Assembly (NCBI GenBank): GCA_002363095.1
Contig: DEWC01000029.1
Coordinates: forward strand, 1 to 7,780
Length of the DNA stretch: 7,780 bases
DNA from: Ruminococcaceae bacterium UBA3220
GTDB lineage: Bacteria; Bacillota; Clostridia; Oscillospirales; Acutalibacteraceae
Direction of reading: 5' to 3'
Below are positions 1 to 6,839 of the stretch, one piece after another; positions within the stretch are counted from its first letter, which is position 1; every line of letters begins with the position of its first letter. The position numbers and the translations under genes were made by a program. The notes under the pieces are model-generated. The model saw only the letters and a list, made by a program, of their open reading frames with translations. It did no database searches and was not told the DNA's origin.

Positions 1-1330
1 TGGCATTCTTTACAAGTATAATCTGATGATTTCGAAGTTTTCCTATCTGTTTGGAATTAAGCCCCGAAATATCATATCGCGTATCATCAATAAAATAACT
101 CTCAATCCCGTATATTACTTTAAATTCTCCGCCCGATTTGCGGATTTTCGCCACAGCCGATGCTGCCGCCGGATAACTCTGAACGACGCCGTGGTCGGTA
201 ATGGCTATCGCCTTATGCCCCCACCTGAACGCCCGGTTGACAATATCCTCCGCCTTTGAAACGGCGTCCTTTGCCGACATATTGGTGTGGCAGTGAAGTT
301 CTATTCTTTTTTCGCCCTCGTAACTATCGGTTTCTTCGTATTTCTGCACCGTTGCGAGCGAATTTGCCTCTACTATAAATTCGCCGCTCCAATTATCAAA
401 CTTGTAATCGCCGTTGATAATGAGATTTGTGCCGTCCTTTGCCTTCATAAGCGCCTTTTTGACGGTCGCCGCTTCACCGTCGGGGTCTTTGGAGTATTTA
501 AGATTGATAAATCTTATCGCATTTACCCGAATAGAATTTGTCCCGTCGCTGACAAAGAATTTTGCCGAAACTACCTTTTTCCCGTTTCTCGTGTCGCGCT
601 CGGTAACCTCCGAACCGAAAACCTCGCCCCAAAAAGCAACCGGTTTTGCCTCGTGGCGGTCTTCGGGAGGGGTAATATCCTTTATCTTTATAAGCGAAGT
701 GCTTAGTTTTTTGCCGTAAAAAAGCTCGGCGCTCTCAATATAAATCGGAAGTCCGTCGGCAGGTTTTCCCGCAAATTCAAGCTTTTTTTCTTCTTTTTCG
801 GGTTCCTTTTTTGAAGAATTGCCCGGTTCGGGCGCGGGGTCGGGCGTAAGTTCGATTTTTTCACCCTCCTCGCTCCCTTCGATTTGAAGGGTTATATCAA
901 GGTCAAATATTTCCCTCACCGCACGGATAAAGTCGGCCTCAAATGTGGAATTTTTAACTGTATCAATACCGCCGTATTTAAGGGTTACGGTAAGGCATCC
1001 GTTTTCAAGTTTGTATGAAGCGCCGTTAAAATAGCCGTTTAAGAGGGCATTTCTAACCTTTATCATCCGGACTATATCTCCTGCCGCCGATTCATTGAAG
1101 CATTCCTTTGGAAAATGCCTGTCGACCGTCATTTTATTGAGCTTAAGCCCTGAAACGGTTTTCTCTTTCAGTTGCGCTATAATATCGTTTTCTATATAGT
1201 TTTCGTTTAAAATGGATATGTAAAGTTCCCGCGCTTGCTCGTCAAGTTTGCATTTGTCTACCTTGGCGTTTTCAAGTTCACGCGGGAAAATATCATAAAA
1301 TCTCTCGAACAGTCTTTTTGCAAGATACAT
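1..1330 (-). CDS. polC: DNA polymerase III PolC-type, N-terminal 443 residues (partial, runs off left edge)
   Basis: This is the amino-terminal part of the replicative DNA polymerase of low-GC Gram-positive bacteria. The frame is open from an ATG at 1330 to the window edge with no stop. The start is supported by GGAG seven bases upstream and a 15-base gap after ispG. Residues 1-150 match a PolC N-terminal domain in position. Residues 151-187 are a charged, proline-containing linker, and residues 195-330 are the OB-fold region (VAFWGEVF, FFVSDGTNSI). The PHP domain starts at 341 with RIELHCHTNMSAKDAV, followed by WGHKAIAITDHGVVQS (370-385) and VIYGIE (405-410). Family knowledge: PolC normally carries a DnaQ-like exonuclease of roughly 170 residues inserted just after this point. 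Here only about 23 residues separate E410 from NHQIILVKN (434-442), which resembles the PHP segment that follows the exonuclease in B. subtilis PolC. No DxETTGL motif is seen. The polymerase core lies outside the window. Confidence 0.93.
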   Translation of the reverse strand, partial: MYLAKRLFERFYDIFPRELENAKVDKCKLDEQARELYISILNENYIENDIIAQLKEKTVSGLKLNKMTVDRHFPKECFNESAAGDIVRMIKVRNALLNGYFNGASYKLENGCLTVTLKYGGIDTVKNSTFEADFIRAVREIFDLDITLQIEGSEEGEKIELTPDPAPEPGNSSKKEPEKEEKKLEFAGKPADGLPIYIESAELFYGKKLSTSLIKIKDITPPEDRHEAKPVAFWGEVFGSEVTERDTRNGKKVVSAKFFVSDGTNSIRVNAIRFINLKYSKDPDGEAATVKKALMKAKDGTNLIINGDYKFDNWSGEFIVEANSLATVQKYEETDSYEGEKRIELHCHTNMSAKDAVSKAEDIVNRAFRWGHKAIAITDHGVVQSYPAAASAVAKIRKSGGEFKVIYGIESYFIDDTRYDISGLNSKQIGKLRNHQIILVKNA

Positions 1331-1345
1331 TGCTATTCTCCGTTT

Positions 1346-2401
1346 TCACATCTTATCAATTTCGCTTATAAGCACATCAATGAGTTTTTCCTCGGGAATG
1401 TTCTTATAAAGGATTTCACCCTTTTTGAAAAGGACGCCGTTTCCCTTTCCGCCGGCTATTCCTATGTCGGCGTTTTTGGATTCGCCGGGACCGTTGACAA
1501 CACAGCCCATAACGGCAACGGTCAGGTCCTTATTTACGCCGGCAAGCCTCTTTTCAACCTCTTTCGCTATACCAATAAGGTCAATTGAAGTCCTTCCGCA
1601 GGTCGGACAGGAAACAAGATTTATTCCGCCCTTTTTAAGACCTATTCCCTTTAAAAGTCTGTTTGCGGCTATAACCTCTTTAACAGGGTCGTCTGTAAGG
1701 GATACCCTTACCGTATCGCCGATACCTTTAAGCAGAAGTCCGCCTATTGCCGCCGCGGATTTTATTATGCCTGTTTCCTCGGTCCCTGCCTCGGTAACCC
1801 CTAAATGAAGCGGATACGGGCAGGTTTCGGCGGCGAGGGAATAGGCGTCGTACATTCTTTGAACATCGGATGATTTAAGCGACAGAACAATATCGTAAAA
1901 ATTAAATTTTTCAAGCAGTTTTATATGTAAAAGTCCGCTCTCATAAAGCGCTCTTGCCGTAGGAGAGCCGTATTTTTCGAGGATATCCTTTTGAAGCGAG
2001 CCTGAATTTACGCCTATTCTTATGGGGACGCTCTTTTCACGGCACGCCTTTACGACTGCCTTAACCTTTTCCTCATCGCCTATATTGCCGGGGTTTATTC
2101 TTATCTTATCAGCGCCGGCGTAAACGCTGTCTATTGCTAAGCGGTAATCAAAATGTATATCGGCGACAACCGGTATCGTTACAGCGTTTTTTACTGCCTC
2201 AAGAGTTTTTAGCGATTCGGCGTCAGGCACCGAAATTCGCACAATTTCACAACCGGCGGCTTGAAGCCGCAATGCGTCCGAAACATTTTTTTCTTTATCG
2301 TGCGCCGGAGCGTTGAGCATCGACTGAACGGCAATATTGCTGCCGCCGCCGATGCTGATATTTCCGATTTTAACTTTTCGTGTTTCTTTGTTAGTTATCA
2401 T
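1346..2401 (-). CDS. ispG: 4-hydroxy-3-methylbut-2-en-1-yl diphosphate synthase (MEP pathway)
   Basis: IspG (GcpE) is a cytosolic [4Fe-4S] enzyme that reduces 2-C-methyl-D-erythritol 2,4-cyclodiphosphate to HMBPP, the penultimate MEP step toward IPP and DMAPP. The 351-residue length is usual for the bacterial two-domain form. The N-terminal TIM-barrel part shows VVADIHFDYRLAI (78-90), RINPGNIG (101-108) and IRIGVNSGSL (127-136). The C-terminal iron-sulfur part shows SCPTCGR (264-270) and MGCVVNGPGES (298-308), giving cluster ligands C265, C268 and C300 plus the conserved glutamate E307. The ATG at 2401 overlaps the rseP stop (ATGA), so translation is probably coupled. polC begins 15 bases after its stop. 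The segment QSMLNAPAHD (26-35) differs from the QSMTNT-type motif of E. coli IspG; otherwise the protein is ordinary. Confidence 0.97.
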   Translation of the reverse strand: MITNKETRKVKIGNISIGGGSNIAVQSMLNAPAHDKEKNVSDALRLQAAGCEIVRISVPDAESLKTLEAVKNAVTIPVVADIHFDYRLAIDSVYAGADKIRINPGNIGDEEKVKAVVKACREKSVPIRIGVNSGSLQKDILEKYGSPTARALYESGLLHIKLLEKFNFYDIVLSLKSSDVQRMYDAYSLAAETCPYPLHLGVTEAGTEETGIIKSAAAIGGLLLKGIGDTVRVSLTDDPVKEVIAANRLLKGIGLKKGGINLVSCPTCGRTSIDLIGIAKEVEKRLAGVNKDLTVAVMGCVVNGPGESKNADIGIAGGKGNGVLFKKGEILYKNIPEEKLIDVLISEIDKM

Positions 2402-3465
2402 TTTATAATCAATCCCAAAATATCTTTTGCGGTTATGAGTAACATAAGTCCCAAAAGAAGCGCAAAGCCTATTCCGTGGATAAGGGCTTCGTACTTTTCG
2501 GGCACCTTTTTACGGGTGATCATCTCAACCAGTATAAACAGGAGCCGTCCGCCGTCCAGCGCAGGCAAGGGCAGGAGATTGAAAATCCCCAAATTCATGG
2601 TGATAAGCGCCATTATCGGTATAAGGTCAAACAGGCGTTGTTTTGCGATGTCCCCGATAGCGGCGGTAAGTCCCACCGGTCCCGACATGGCTTTCCATGT
2701 GCTTTTGCCGTACTTTCCGGTTACCAAATCAAGAAGCGAGCGCTCGACGATGGTGCAATAGGAAACCGAGTTTTTTGCCGTTTTGGACAAAAATGTTAAA
2801 AACGTCTTTTTTTCGGGAGCAACATAAAAATCGACGCTTATATAATCTATACCTTTTTCTTTTTGGGTGGCAAATTTAACATCCTTTAAGTCTTTCTTTT
2901 CGCCGTCGCGCTTTACGGTTATATCAAGTTTTCCGTTTTTAACATTTGTAAAGGCGTAGCCCAAATCCATTTCGGAATAAATTCTCCGCCCGTTAACGGC
3001 AACAATCGTATCGCCCTTTTTAAGTCCCGATTTCTCGCTTGACGCGTTTTCATAAAACCCGGCGACCTGCGTTGTTGCAAACCTTTGCTGAGGAATTAGT
3101 GTGATACCGACAAGGATTATTCCGAGCAGAATATTGAAGGTAGCCCCCATCGCCACTACAACAAACCGCCGCCACGGAGCCTTATTGCAAAAGGCACGCT
3201 TATCTTCGCTTTTTTCGTCCTCACCTTCCATGGCACAGTATCCGCCGAGGGGTATCAGGTTAAAGCGGTAAAGGGTCTCGCCCTTTTTAAAAGAAAAAAG
3301 TTTAAGTCCGAAGCCGACGGCAAATTCGTTCACACGAATGCCTAACGATTTTGCGGCGATAAAATGCCCGAATTCGTGAATTAAAATAAGGCTTAAAAAC
3401 AAAAGCACAGCCACCGCGTATGGCCAAAAATTATTCCAAACGGTCAAAAGATTTATATCAATCAC
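2398..3465 (-). CDS. rseP: Site-2-protease family zinc metalloprotease RseP/RasP
   Basis: This is a polytopic membrane protease that cuts transmembrane segments of substrates such as anti-sigma factors and leftover signal peptides (RasP in Bacillus). It has 355 residues. A first membrane helix (about 15-35) carries the zinc motif HEFGH (30-34). FNLIPLGGY (68-76) follows, then a second hydrophobic segment (about 101-124). A single PDZ domain lies at about 130-200 (SGLKKGDTIVAVNGR, 146-160). SGPVGL (261-266) precedes the third conserved motif NLLPLPALDGGR (296-307), whose aspartate D304 should be the third zinc ligand, and a last membrane segment is at about 331-353. The start is a GTG at 3465 that shares one base with the dxr stop (TAGTG). 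AAAGGA sits just upstream but closer than usual, so coupling to dxr translation is likely. Substrates cannot be inferred. Confidence 0.95.
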   Translation of the reverse strand: MIDINLLTVWNNFWPYAVAVLLFLSLILIHEFGHFIAAKSLGIRVNEFAVGFGLKLFSFKKGETLYRFNLIPLGGYCAMEGEDEKSEDKRAFCNKAPWRRFVVVAMGATFNILLGIILVGITLIPQQRFATTQVAGFYENASSEKSGLKKGDTIVAVNGRRIYSEMDLGYAFTNVKNGKLDITVKRDGEKKDLKDVKFATQKEKGIDYISVDFYVAPEKKTFLTFLSKTAKNSVSYCTIVERSLLDLVTGKYGKSTWKAMSGPVGLTAAIGDIAKQRLFDLIPIMALITMNLGIFNLLPLPALDGGRLLFILVEMITRKKVPEKYEALIHGIGFALLLGLMLLITAKDILGLIIK

Positions 3466-4604
3466 TATCCTTTTAAGGTGTTTCGTACGGTTTGACGCGC
3501 CAATGCGTCCGCGTTGTAGATATCTTCTATATCAAAGTCGGTTTTATGCGGTGCCGAATTCATACCCGCGTTTACCAAATCGGCAATATCGGTAAAGCGG
3601 ATTTTGCCCTCTAAAAAGAGCGATACCGCCTCCTCGTTTGCACCGTTGGCGGCGGCGGGGAAAAGCCCCCCTTTTTTTATCGCCTCGATACACAACGGCA
3701 GGCACTTAAAGGTTTCCGTATCGGGTTTTTCGAAGGTAAGAGTACCGATTTCGGTTAATGAAAGACTTTCGAATTTTACTCCTCTTTCGGGATATGTAAG
3801 GGCGTACTGTATCGGTATCTTCATATCCGGAGTTCCGAGTTGACCGATAACGGCGCCGTCCGAAAGTTCGACCGCCGAATGAAGAATGCTCTGGCGGTGG
3901 ACTACCACTTCTATATCGTCGGGTCTGACATCAAAAAGATGCACCGCCTCTATAACTTCAAGTCCCTTATTCATTAGAGTAGCCGAATCGATGGTGATTT
4001 TTTTACCCATCGACCAGTTCGGATGTTTAAGGGCGTCATTCACGGTAACGGATTTAAGTCTCTCCCTTGTCATTCCGAAAAACGGTCCGCCCGACGCGGT
4101 AAGGATTATCTTGTTAAGACTTCCGCTCGGCGCGCCCTGAAGCGACTGAAAAATCGCCGAATGCTCACTGTCGACCGGCAAAAGCCTAACGCCCTTTTGA
4201 GCGATTTTTTTCTTAACTGTATCTCCGCCGGTTACAAGGGTTTCTTTGTTGGCAAGCGCAATGTCCTTGCCTGCCTCGATGGCGGCAAGTGTGCTTTCAA
4301 GCCCGGCGATACCGACAATGGCGCAAAGGACAATATCTCCCCTGCCGCAAGCGACGGCGTTAACGCCCTCTTTGCCCGAAAAGACTTTTATATCTGTATC
4401 TTTTAGGGCAATTTTAAGTTTTTCCGCCTGTTTTTGGTCCCGCAGGGCAACGCTTAGCGGCTTAAATTCCCTCGCCTGCTTTTCAAGAAGTTCCGCATTG
4501 CTTCCGGCGGCAAGCCCCGTTACCCGTATATTAAGATTTCTCGCAACTTCAAGGGCTTGGGTTCCGATTGAACCGGTAGAGCCTAAAATAATTAATTCCC
4601 TCAT
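3465..4604 (-). CDS. dxr: 1-deoxy-D-xylulose 5-phosphate reductoisomerase (MEP pathway)
   Basis: Dxr (IspC) rearranges and reduces DXP to 2-C-methyl-D-erythritol 4-phosphate using NADPH, the committed MEP step and the target of fosmidomycin. The 379-residue length fits the family. The Rossmann nucleotide site is LGSTGSIGTQALEVA (7-21). ALANKETLV (116-124), PVDSEHSAIFQSL (143-155) and LTASGGPFFG (168-177) follow. The substrate and metal region HPNWSMGKKITIDSATLMNKGLEVIEA spans 194-220. Metal ligands are predicted as D145, E147 and E216. HRQSILHS (236-243) and the helical C-terminal domain complete it. The ATG at 4604 shares one base with the cdsA stop (TAATG), and the TAG stop overlaps the rseP GTG. 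No key residue is missing. The product feeds the pathway of ispG, two genes downstream. Confidence 0.98.
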   Translation of the reverse strand: MRELIILGSTGSIGTQALEVARNLNIRVTGLAAGSNAELLEKQAREFKPLSVALRDQKQAEKLKIALKDTDIKVFSGKEGVNAVACGRGDIVLCAIVGIAGLESTLAAIEAGKDIALANKETLVTGGDTVKKKIAQKGVRLLPVDSEHSAIFQSLQGAPSGSLNKIILTASGGPFFGMTRERLKSVTVNDALKHPNWSMGKKITIDSATLMNKGLEVIEAVHLFDVRPDDIEVVVHRQSILHSAVELSDGAVIGQLGTPDMKIPIQYALTYPERGVKFESLSLTEIGTLTFEKPDTETFKCLPLCIEAIKKGGLFPAAANGANEEAVSLFLEGKIRFTDIADLVNAGMNSAPHKTDFDIEDIYNADALARQTVRNTLKG

Positions 4605-5440
4605 TAAATTACCCCGGATTCCATAAACATATACAGAACCGGCGCAATAAGAAGCATACTGTCAAAACGGTCAAGAATTCCGCCGTGTCCCGGTATCAGG
4701 CTGCCGTAGTCCTTAATGCCCGCTCGCCTTTTAATAATTGAAGCGAAAAGGTCGCCGAGCATTCCCACGATGCAGAGCAAAACGGTCATAACAAGGGTTA
4801 CGCCGAGATGCCCCATACTGCCGTAGCAGGCGGCAAGAATAAAAGAAACAACAAGGCTGAGACCTATGCCGCCAAATGCCCCCTCAACCGTTTTTTTCGG
4901 ACTTATTTCGGGGCAAAGTTTATGCTTTCCGAAAAAGCTTCCGACAAAATACGCGCCCGTATCGCAAATCGAGGCGAAATTTATAAGAAGCAATAAATAG
5001 TATATTCCTTTGTTGAAGGAAATAATACCGCTAAGGCAGGAAAATGCGTATGCTATAAAGAACGGATAGGCGGTTATTCCGAGAATTCCATCAAGACTTA
5101 ATTCCTTATGCCCTTTAAGACAGATACAAACGGCAAACAGGAAATATATGACGCTTAAGAAAAGCGGCGCCACTTTTATAAAATCTGCTGTTTTACCATC
5201 AAAACCTTCAAAAAGGTTTTTATCGAGCAAAAACACCATTACCATTCCGTAAATCATCGGCACTACCGAAAAAGACGGTTTTTTTACCGAAAGGGCGTTA
5301 TGAATAAGTTCAAAAACAGCGATGGCGGTCAAGGCAGCGATAAAAGCCGTTATGACAACCGGCGACCAAAGTTTTCCGGCAACAAGAGCCGAAATTACTA
5401 TCGCTATCATAACCGCAGCCGAAATAATTCTTGTTTTCAT
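4604..5440 (-). CDS. cdsA: Phosphatidate cytidylyltransferase (CDP-diglyceride synthase)
   Basis: CdsA is an integral membrane enzyme that makes CDP-diacylglycerol from phosphatidic acid and CTP, the branch point of phospholipid synthesis. I start it at the ATG at 5440 (278 residues) because AGGAG lies upstream at normal spacing and the protein then begins MKTRIISAAVMIAIV, a typical first helix. The frame is open farther upstream but would run into uppS with unrelated sequence. Several hydrophobic segments are visible (about 5-45, 58-72, 90-108, 120-142, 147-170, 190-232, 262-275). Family motifs are CDTGAYFVG (159-167), SPKKTVEG (180-187) and the C-terminal signature SIIKRRAGIKDYGSLIPGHG followed by GILDRFD (234-260). 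It lies 19 bases after uppS, and its TAA overlaps the dxr ATG by one base. Confidence 0.96.
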   Translation of the reverse strand: MKTRIISAAVMIAIVISALVAGKLWSPVVITAFIAALTAIAVFELIHNALSVKKPSFSVVPMIYGMVMVFLLDKNLFEGFDGKTADFIKVAPLFLSVIYFLFAVCICLKGHKELSLDGILGITAYPFFIAYAFSCLSGIISFNKGIYYLLLLINFASICDTGAYFVGSFFGKHKLCPEISPKKTVEGAFGGIGLSLVVSFILAACYGSMGHLGVTLVMTVLLCIVGMLGDLFASIIKRRAGIKDYGSLIPGHGGILDRFDSMLLIAPVLYMFMESGVI

Positions 5441-5459
5441 AATTTTTTCTCCTATAATG

Positions 5460-6173
5460 CTATATTCCGCCGTATCGGCGGTTTCTGTTGTTATAATCCT
5501 CAATCGCCATATCGAGATGTTTCGGCTTGAAATCAGGCCAGAGGATATTGGAAAACCAATATTCCGAATAGGCGGACTGCCAGATAAGATAGTTTGAAAG
5601 GCGGTATTCTCCGCTCGGTCTAATGATAAAATCAGGGTCGGGCATTCCGGCGGTATACAGGTTGTCACTTATCGTTTGCTCCGTTATGTCCTCGGGTTTT
5701 ATACCCTTTTTTACGATTTTTCTTACCGCCTTGACTATTTCATCGCGACCGCCGTAATTAAGGGCGATGTTAAGGTGCATTCCGGTGGCGTTTTCACTTT
5801 CCTTTTCGGCGTCGGCGATAAGAAGCCGTATATCCTCATCGAGCGCCGAAATATCACCGATGAACTTTACCTTAATATTTTCATCCTTGAAATTTTTAGC
5901 GTCTTTCAGATAATCCCTTAAAATGTTCATTATATTTTTGACCTCTTCGGGAGGACGCTTCCAGTTTTCGGTTGAAAAGGCGTAAACGGTCATATATTTA
6001 AGCCCTATCTTGTTTCCGTATCTTGCAATCGTTTTGAAATTATTTGAGCCTGCCGCGTGCCCCGCCGTTCGCGGAAGGGAGCGTTTTTTAGCCCATCTCC
6101 CGTTGCCGTCCATAATTATCGCAATGTGGGTAGGAAGAGTATCAAATTGCTTTTTCTTATAAAAAAAAGCCAA
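5460..6173 (-). CDS. uppS: Isoprenyl transferase, undecaprenyl diphosphate synthase
   Basis: This cytosolic cis-prenyltransferase adds isopentenyl units to farnesyl diphosphate to make undecaprenyl diphosphate, the lipid carrier for peptidoglycan and other wall polymers. With a TTG start at 6173 it has 237 residues, close to the family length. Motifs are HIAIIMDGNGRWAKKR (16-31, catalytic D22), AFSTENW (65-71), LNYGGRDEI (138-146) and IIRPSGEYRLSN (183-194, with R185 and R191), then AYSEYWFSNILWPDF (201-215, with E204). The canonical motif is RTSGE-like; proline at 186 replaces threonine. I chose TTG because AAGGTG sits six bases before it. The in-frame GTG at 6221 lies inside a strong hairpin and adds 16 residues with no family resemblance. 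An ATG at 6177 is out of frame by one base. The enzyme identity is very secure; the start is moderate. Confidence 0.95.
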   Translation of the reverse strand: MAFFYKKKQFDTLPTHIAIIMDGNGRWAKKRSLPRTAGHAAGSNNFKTIARYGNKIGLKYMTVYAFSTENWKRPPEEVKNIMNILRDYLKDAKNFKDENIKVKFIGDISALDEDIRLLIADAEKESENATGMHLNIALNYGGRDEIVKAVRKIVKKGIKPEDITEQTISDNLYTAGMPDPDFIIRPSGEYRLSNYLIWQSAYSEYWFSNILWPDFKPKHLDMAIEDYNNRNRRYGGI

Positions 6174-6185
6174 ACATATCACCTT
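6171..6185 (-). promoter_or_regulatory. Ribosome binding site and competing start codons of uppS
   Basis: On the minus strand AAGGTGAT (6185-6178) is complementary to the 16S rRNA 3' end. It is followed by ATG (6177-6175), one T, then TTG (6173-6171). TTG is in the UppS frame, six bases after AAGGTG. ATG is only four bases after AAGG and, in the sequence as given, reaches a stop after six codons because of a run of eight T (6168-6161). The site therefore favours TTG unless the T run is actually seven bases long or slips during expression. Confidence 0.6.
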
Positions 6186-6214
6186 ATCTTTTATTTTGGT
6201 TTTTTCAAAACACA

Positions 6215-6235
6215 GGCGCACAACTACTGTGCGCC
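6215..6235 (-). other. Strong hairpin between frr and uppS (possible attenuator or processing site)
   Basis: A perfect 8-bp GC-rich inverted repeat, GGCGCACA / TGTGCGCC, encloses a 5-base loop. It lies 33 bases after the frr stop and about 40 bases before the uppS start. On the minus-strand RNA it is followed by TGTGTTTTG, which is a poor U tract, so complete termination is doubtful. Partial attenuation, RNA stabilisation or processing between the translation genes (pyrH, frr) and the envelope genes is possible. The function is inferred from position and shape only. Confidence 0.5.
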
Positions 6236-6268
6236 GATGCTTTGCTTATTAAAAAGGTTATTTTCGCT

Positions 6269-6823
6269 TTAAATTTCCATTATTTCCTTATCCTTGATTG
6301 CCTGGAGGTCATCCGCCTCTTTGCAGAATTTATCGGTAAGGTTTTGTATCTTCTTTTCGCCGTCTTTTTCATCGTCCTCGGTTATCTCGTTATCCTTTTT
6401 AAGGCTTTTAAGTTTATCGAGGGCGTCTCTTCTTATGTTTCTTATGGCAACCTTTGAGTCCTCGGCTATTTTCTTTACCTCTTTAACAATCTCTTTTCTT
6501 CTTTCCTCGGTAAGGGGCGGAAAGTTAAGACGGATAACCTTTCCGTCGTTTTGCGGATTTATTCCGATATCGGAGGTTAAAATCGCTTTTTCTATCTCCT
6601 TTACCATCGAAGCGTCCCACGGCTGAATGACAAGCGTTCTCGCCTCGGGGACCGAAACGGCAGCCATCTGCTGAACCGGCGTCGGAGCGCCGTAGTAGTC
6701 AACCGTAACGCGGTCAAGAATTGACACATTTGCTCTTCCGGCTCTTACGGATTTATATTCGCGTTCAAGCGAGGAGATGGTTTTACCCATTTTTTCTTCG
6801 GTAACTCTCAATAATTCTTTCAT
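6269..6823 (-). CDS. frr: Ribosome recycling factor
   Basis: RRF splits the post-termination ribosome together with EF-G. The protein is 184 residues, the standard family length. I start it at the ATG at 6823 because AGGAGG stands at good spacing upstream and the product then begins MKELLRVTEEKMGKTISSLE, as expected. An upstream extension would overlap pyrH. The three-helix-bundle domain I covers about 1-30 and 105-184, with EYKSVRAGRANVSILD (22-37) and VAIRNIRRDALDKLKSL (125-141; conserved arginines 128, 131 and 132). The inserted beta domain II (about 31-104) shows VDYYGAPTPVQQMA (41-54), LVIQPWD (64-70) and NDGKVIRLNFPPLTEERR (92-109). It follows pyrH by 16 bases, an arrangement common in many bacteria. 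Confidence 0.98.
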   Translation of the reverse strand: MKELLRVTEEKMGKTISSLEREYKSVRAGRANVSILDRVTVDYYGAPTPVQQMAAVSVPEARTLVIQPWDASMVKEIEKAILTSDIGINPQNDGKVIRLNFPPLTEERRKEIVKEVKKIAEDSKVAIRNIRRDALDKLKSLKKDNEITEDDEKDGEKKIQNLTDKFCKEADDLQAIKDKEIMEI

Positions 6824-6839
6824 CGGTTTTTCCTCCTGT

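Noticed and set aside
287..706. 139-codon plus-strand open frame opposite polC
   Set aside because: It is antisense to the conserved OB and PHP coding sequence of polC and has no recognisable domain.
5441..5668. Upstream in-frame extension of cdsA (76 codons)
   Set aside because: It overlaps the well-conserved end of uppS in another frame, looks nothing like a CdsA N-terminus, and the ATG at 5440 has a good Shine-Dalgarno site.
6174..6221. GTG start of uppS at 6221
   Set aside because: The GTG lies within the arm of the 6215-6235 hairpin, has no ribosome binding site and adds residues without family resemblance.
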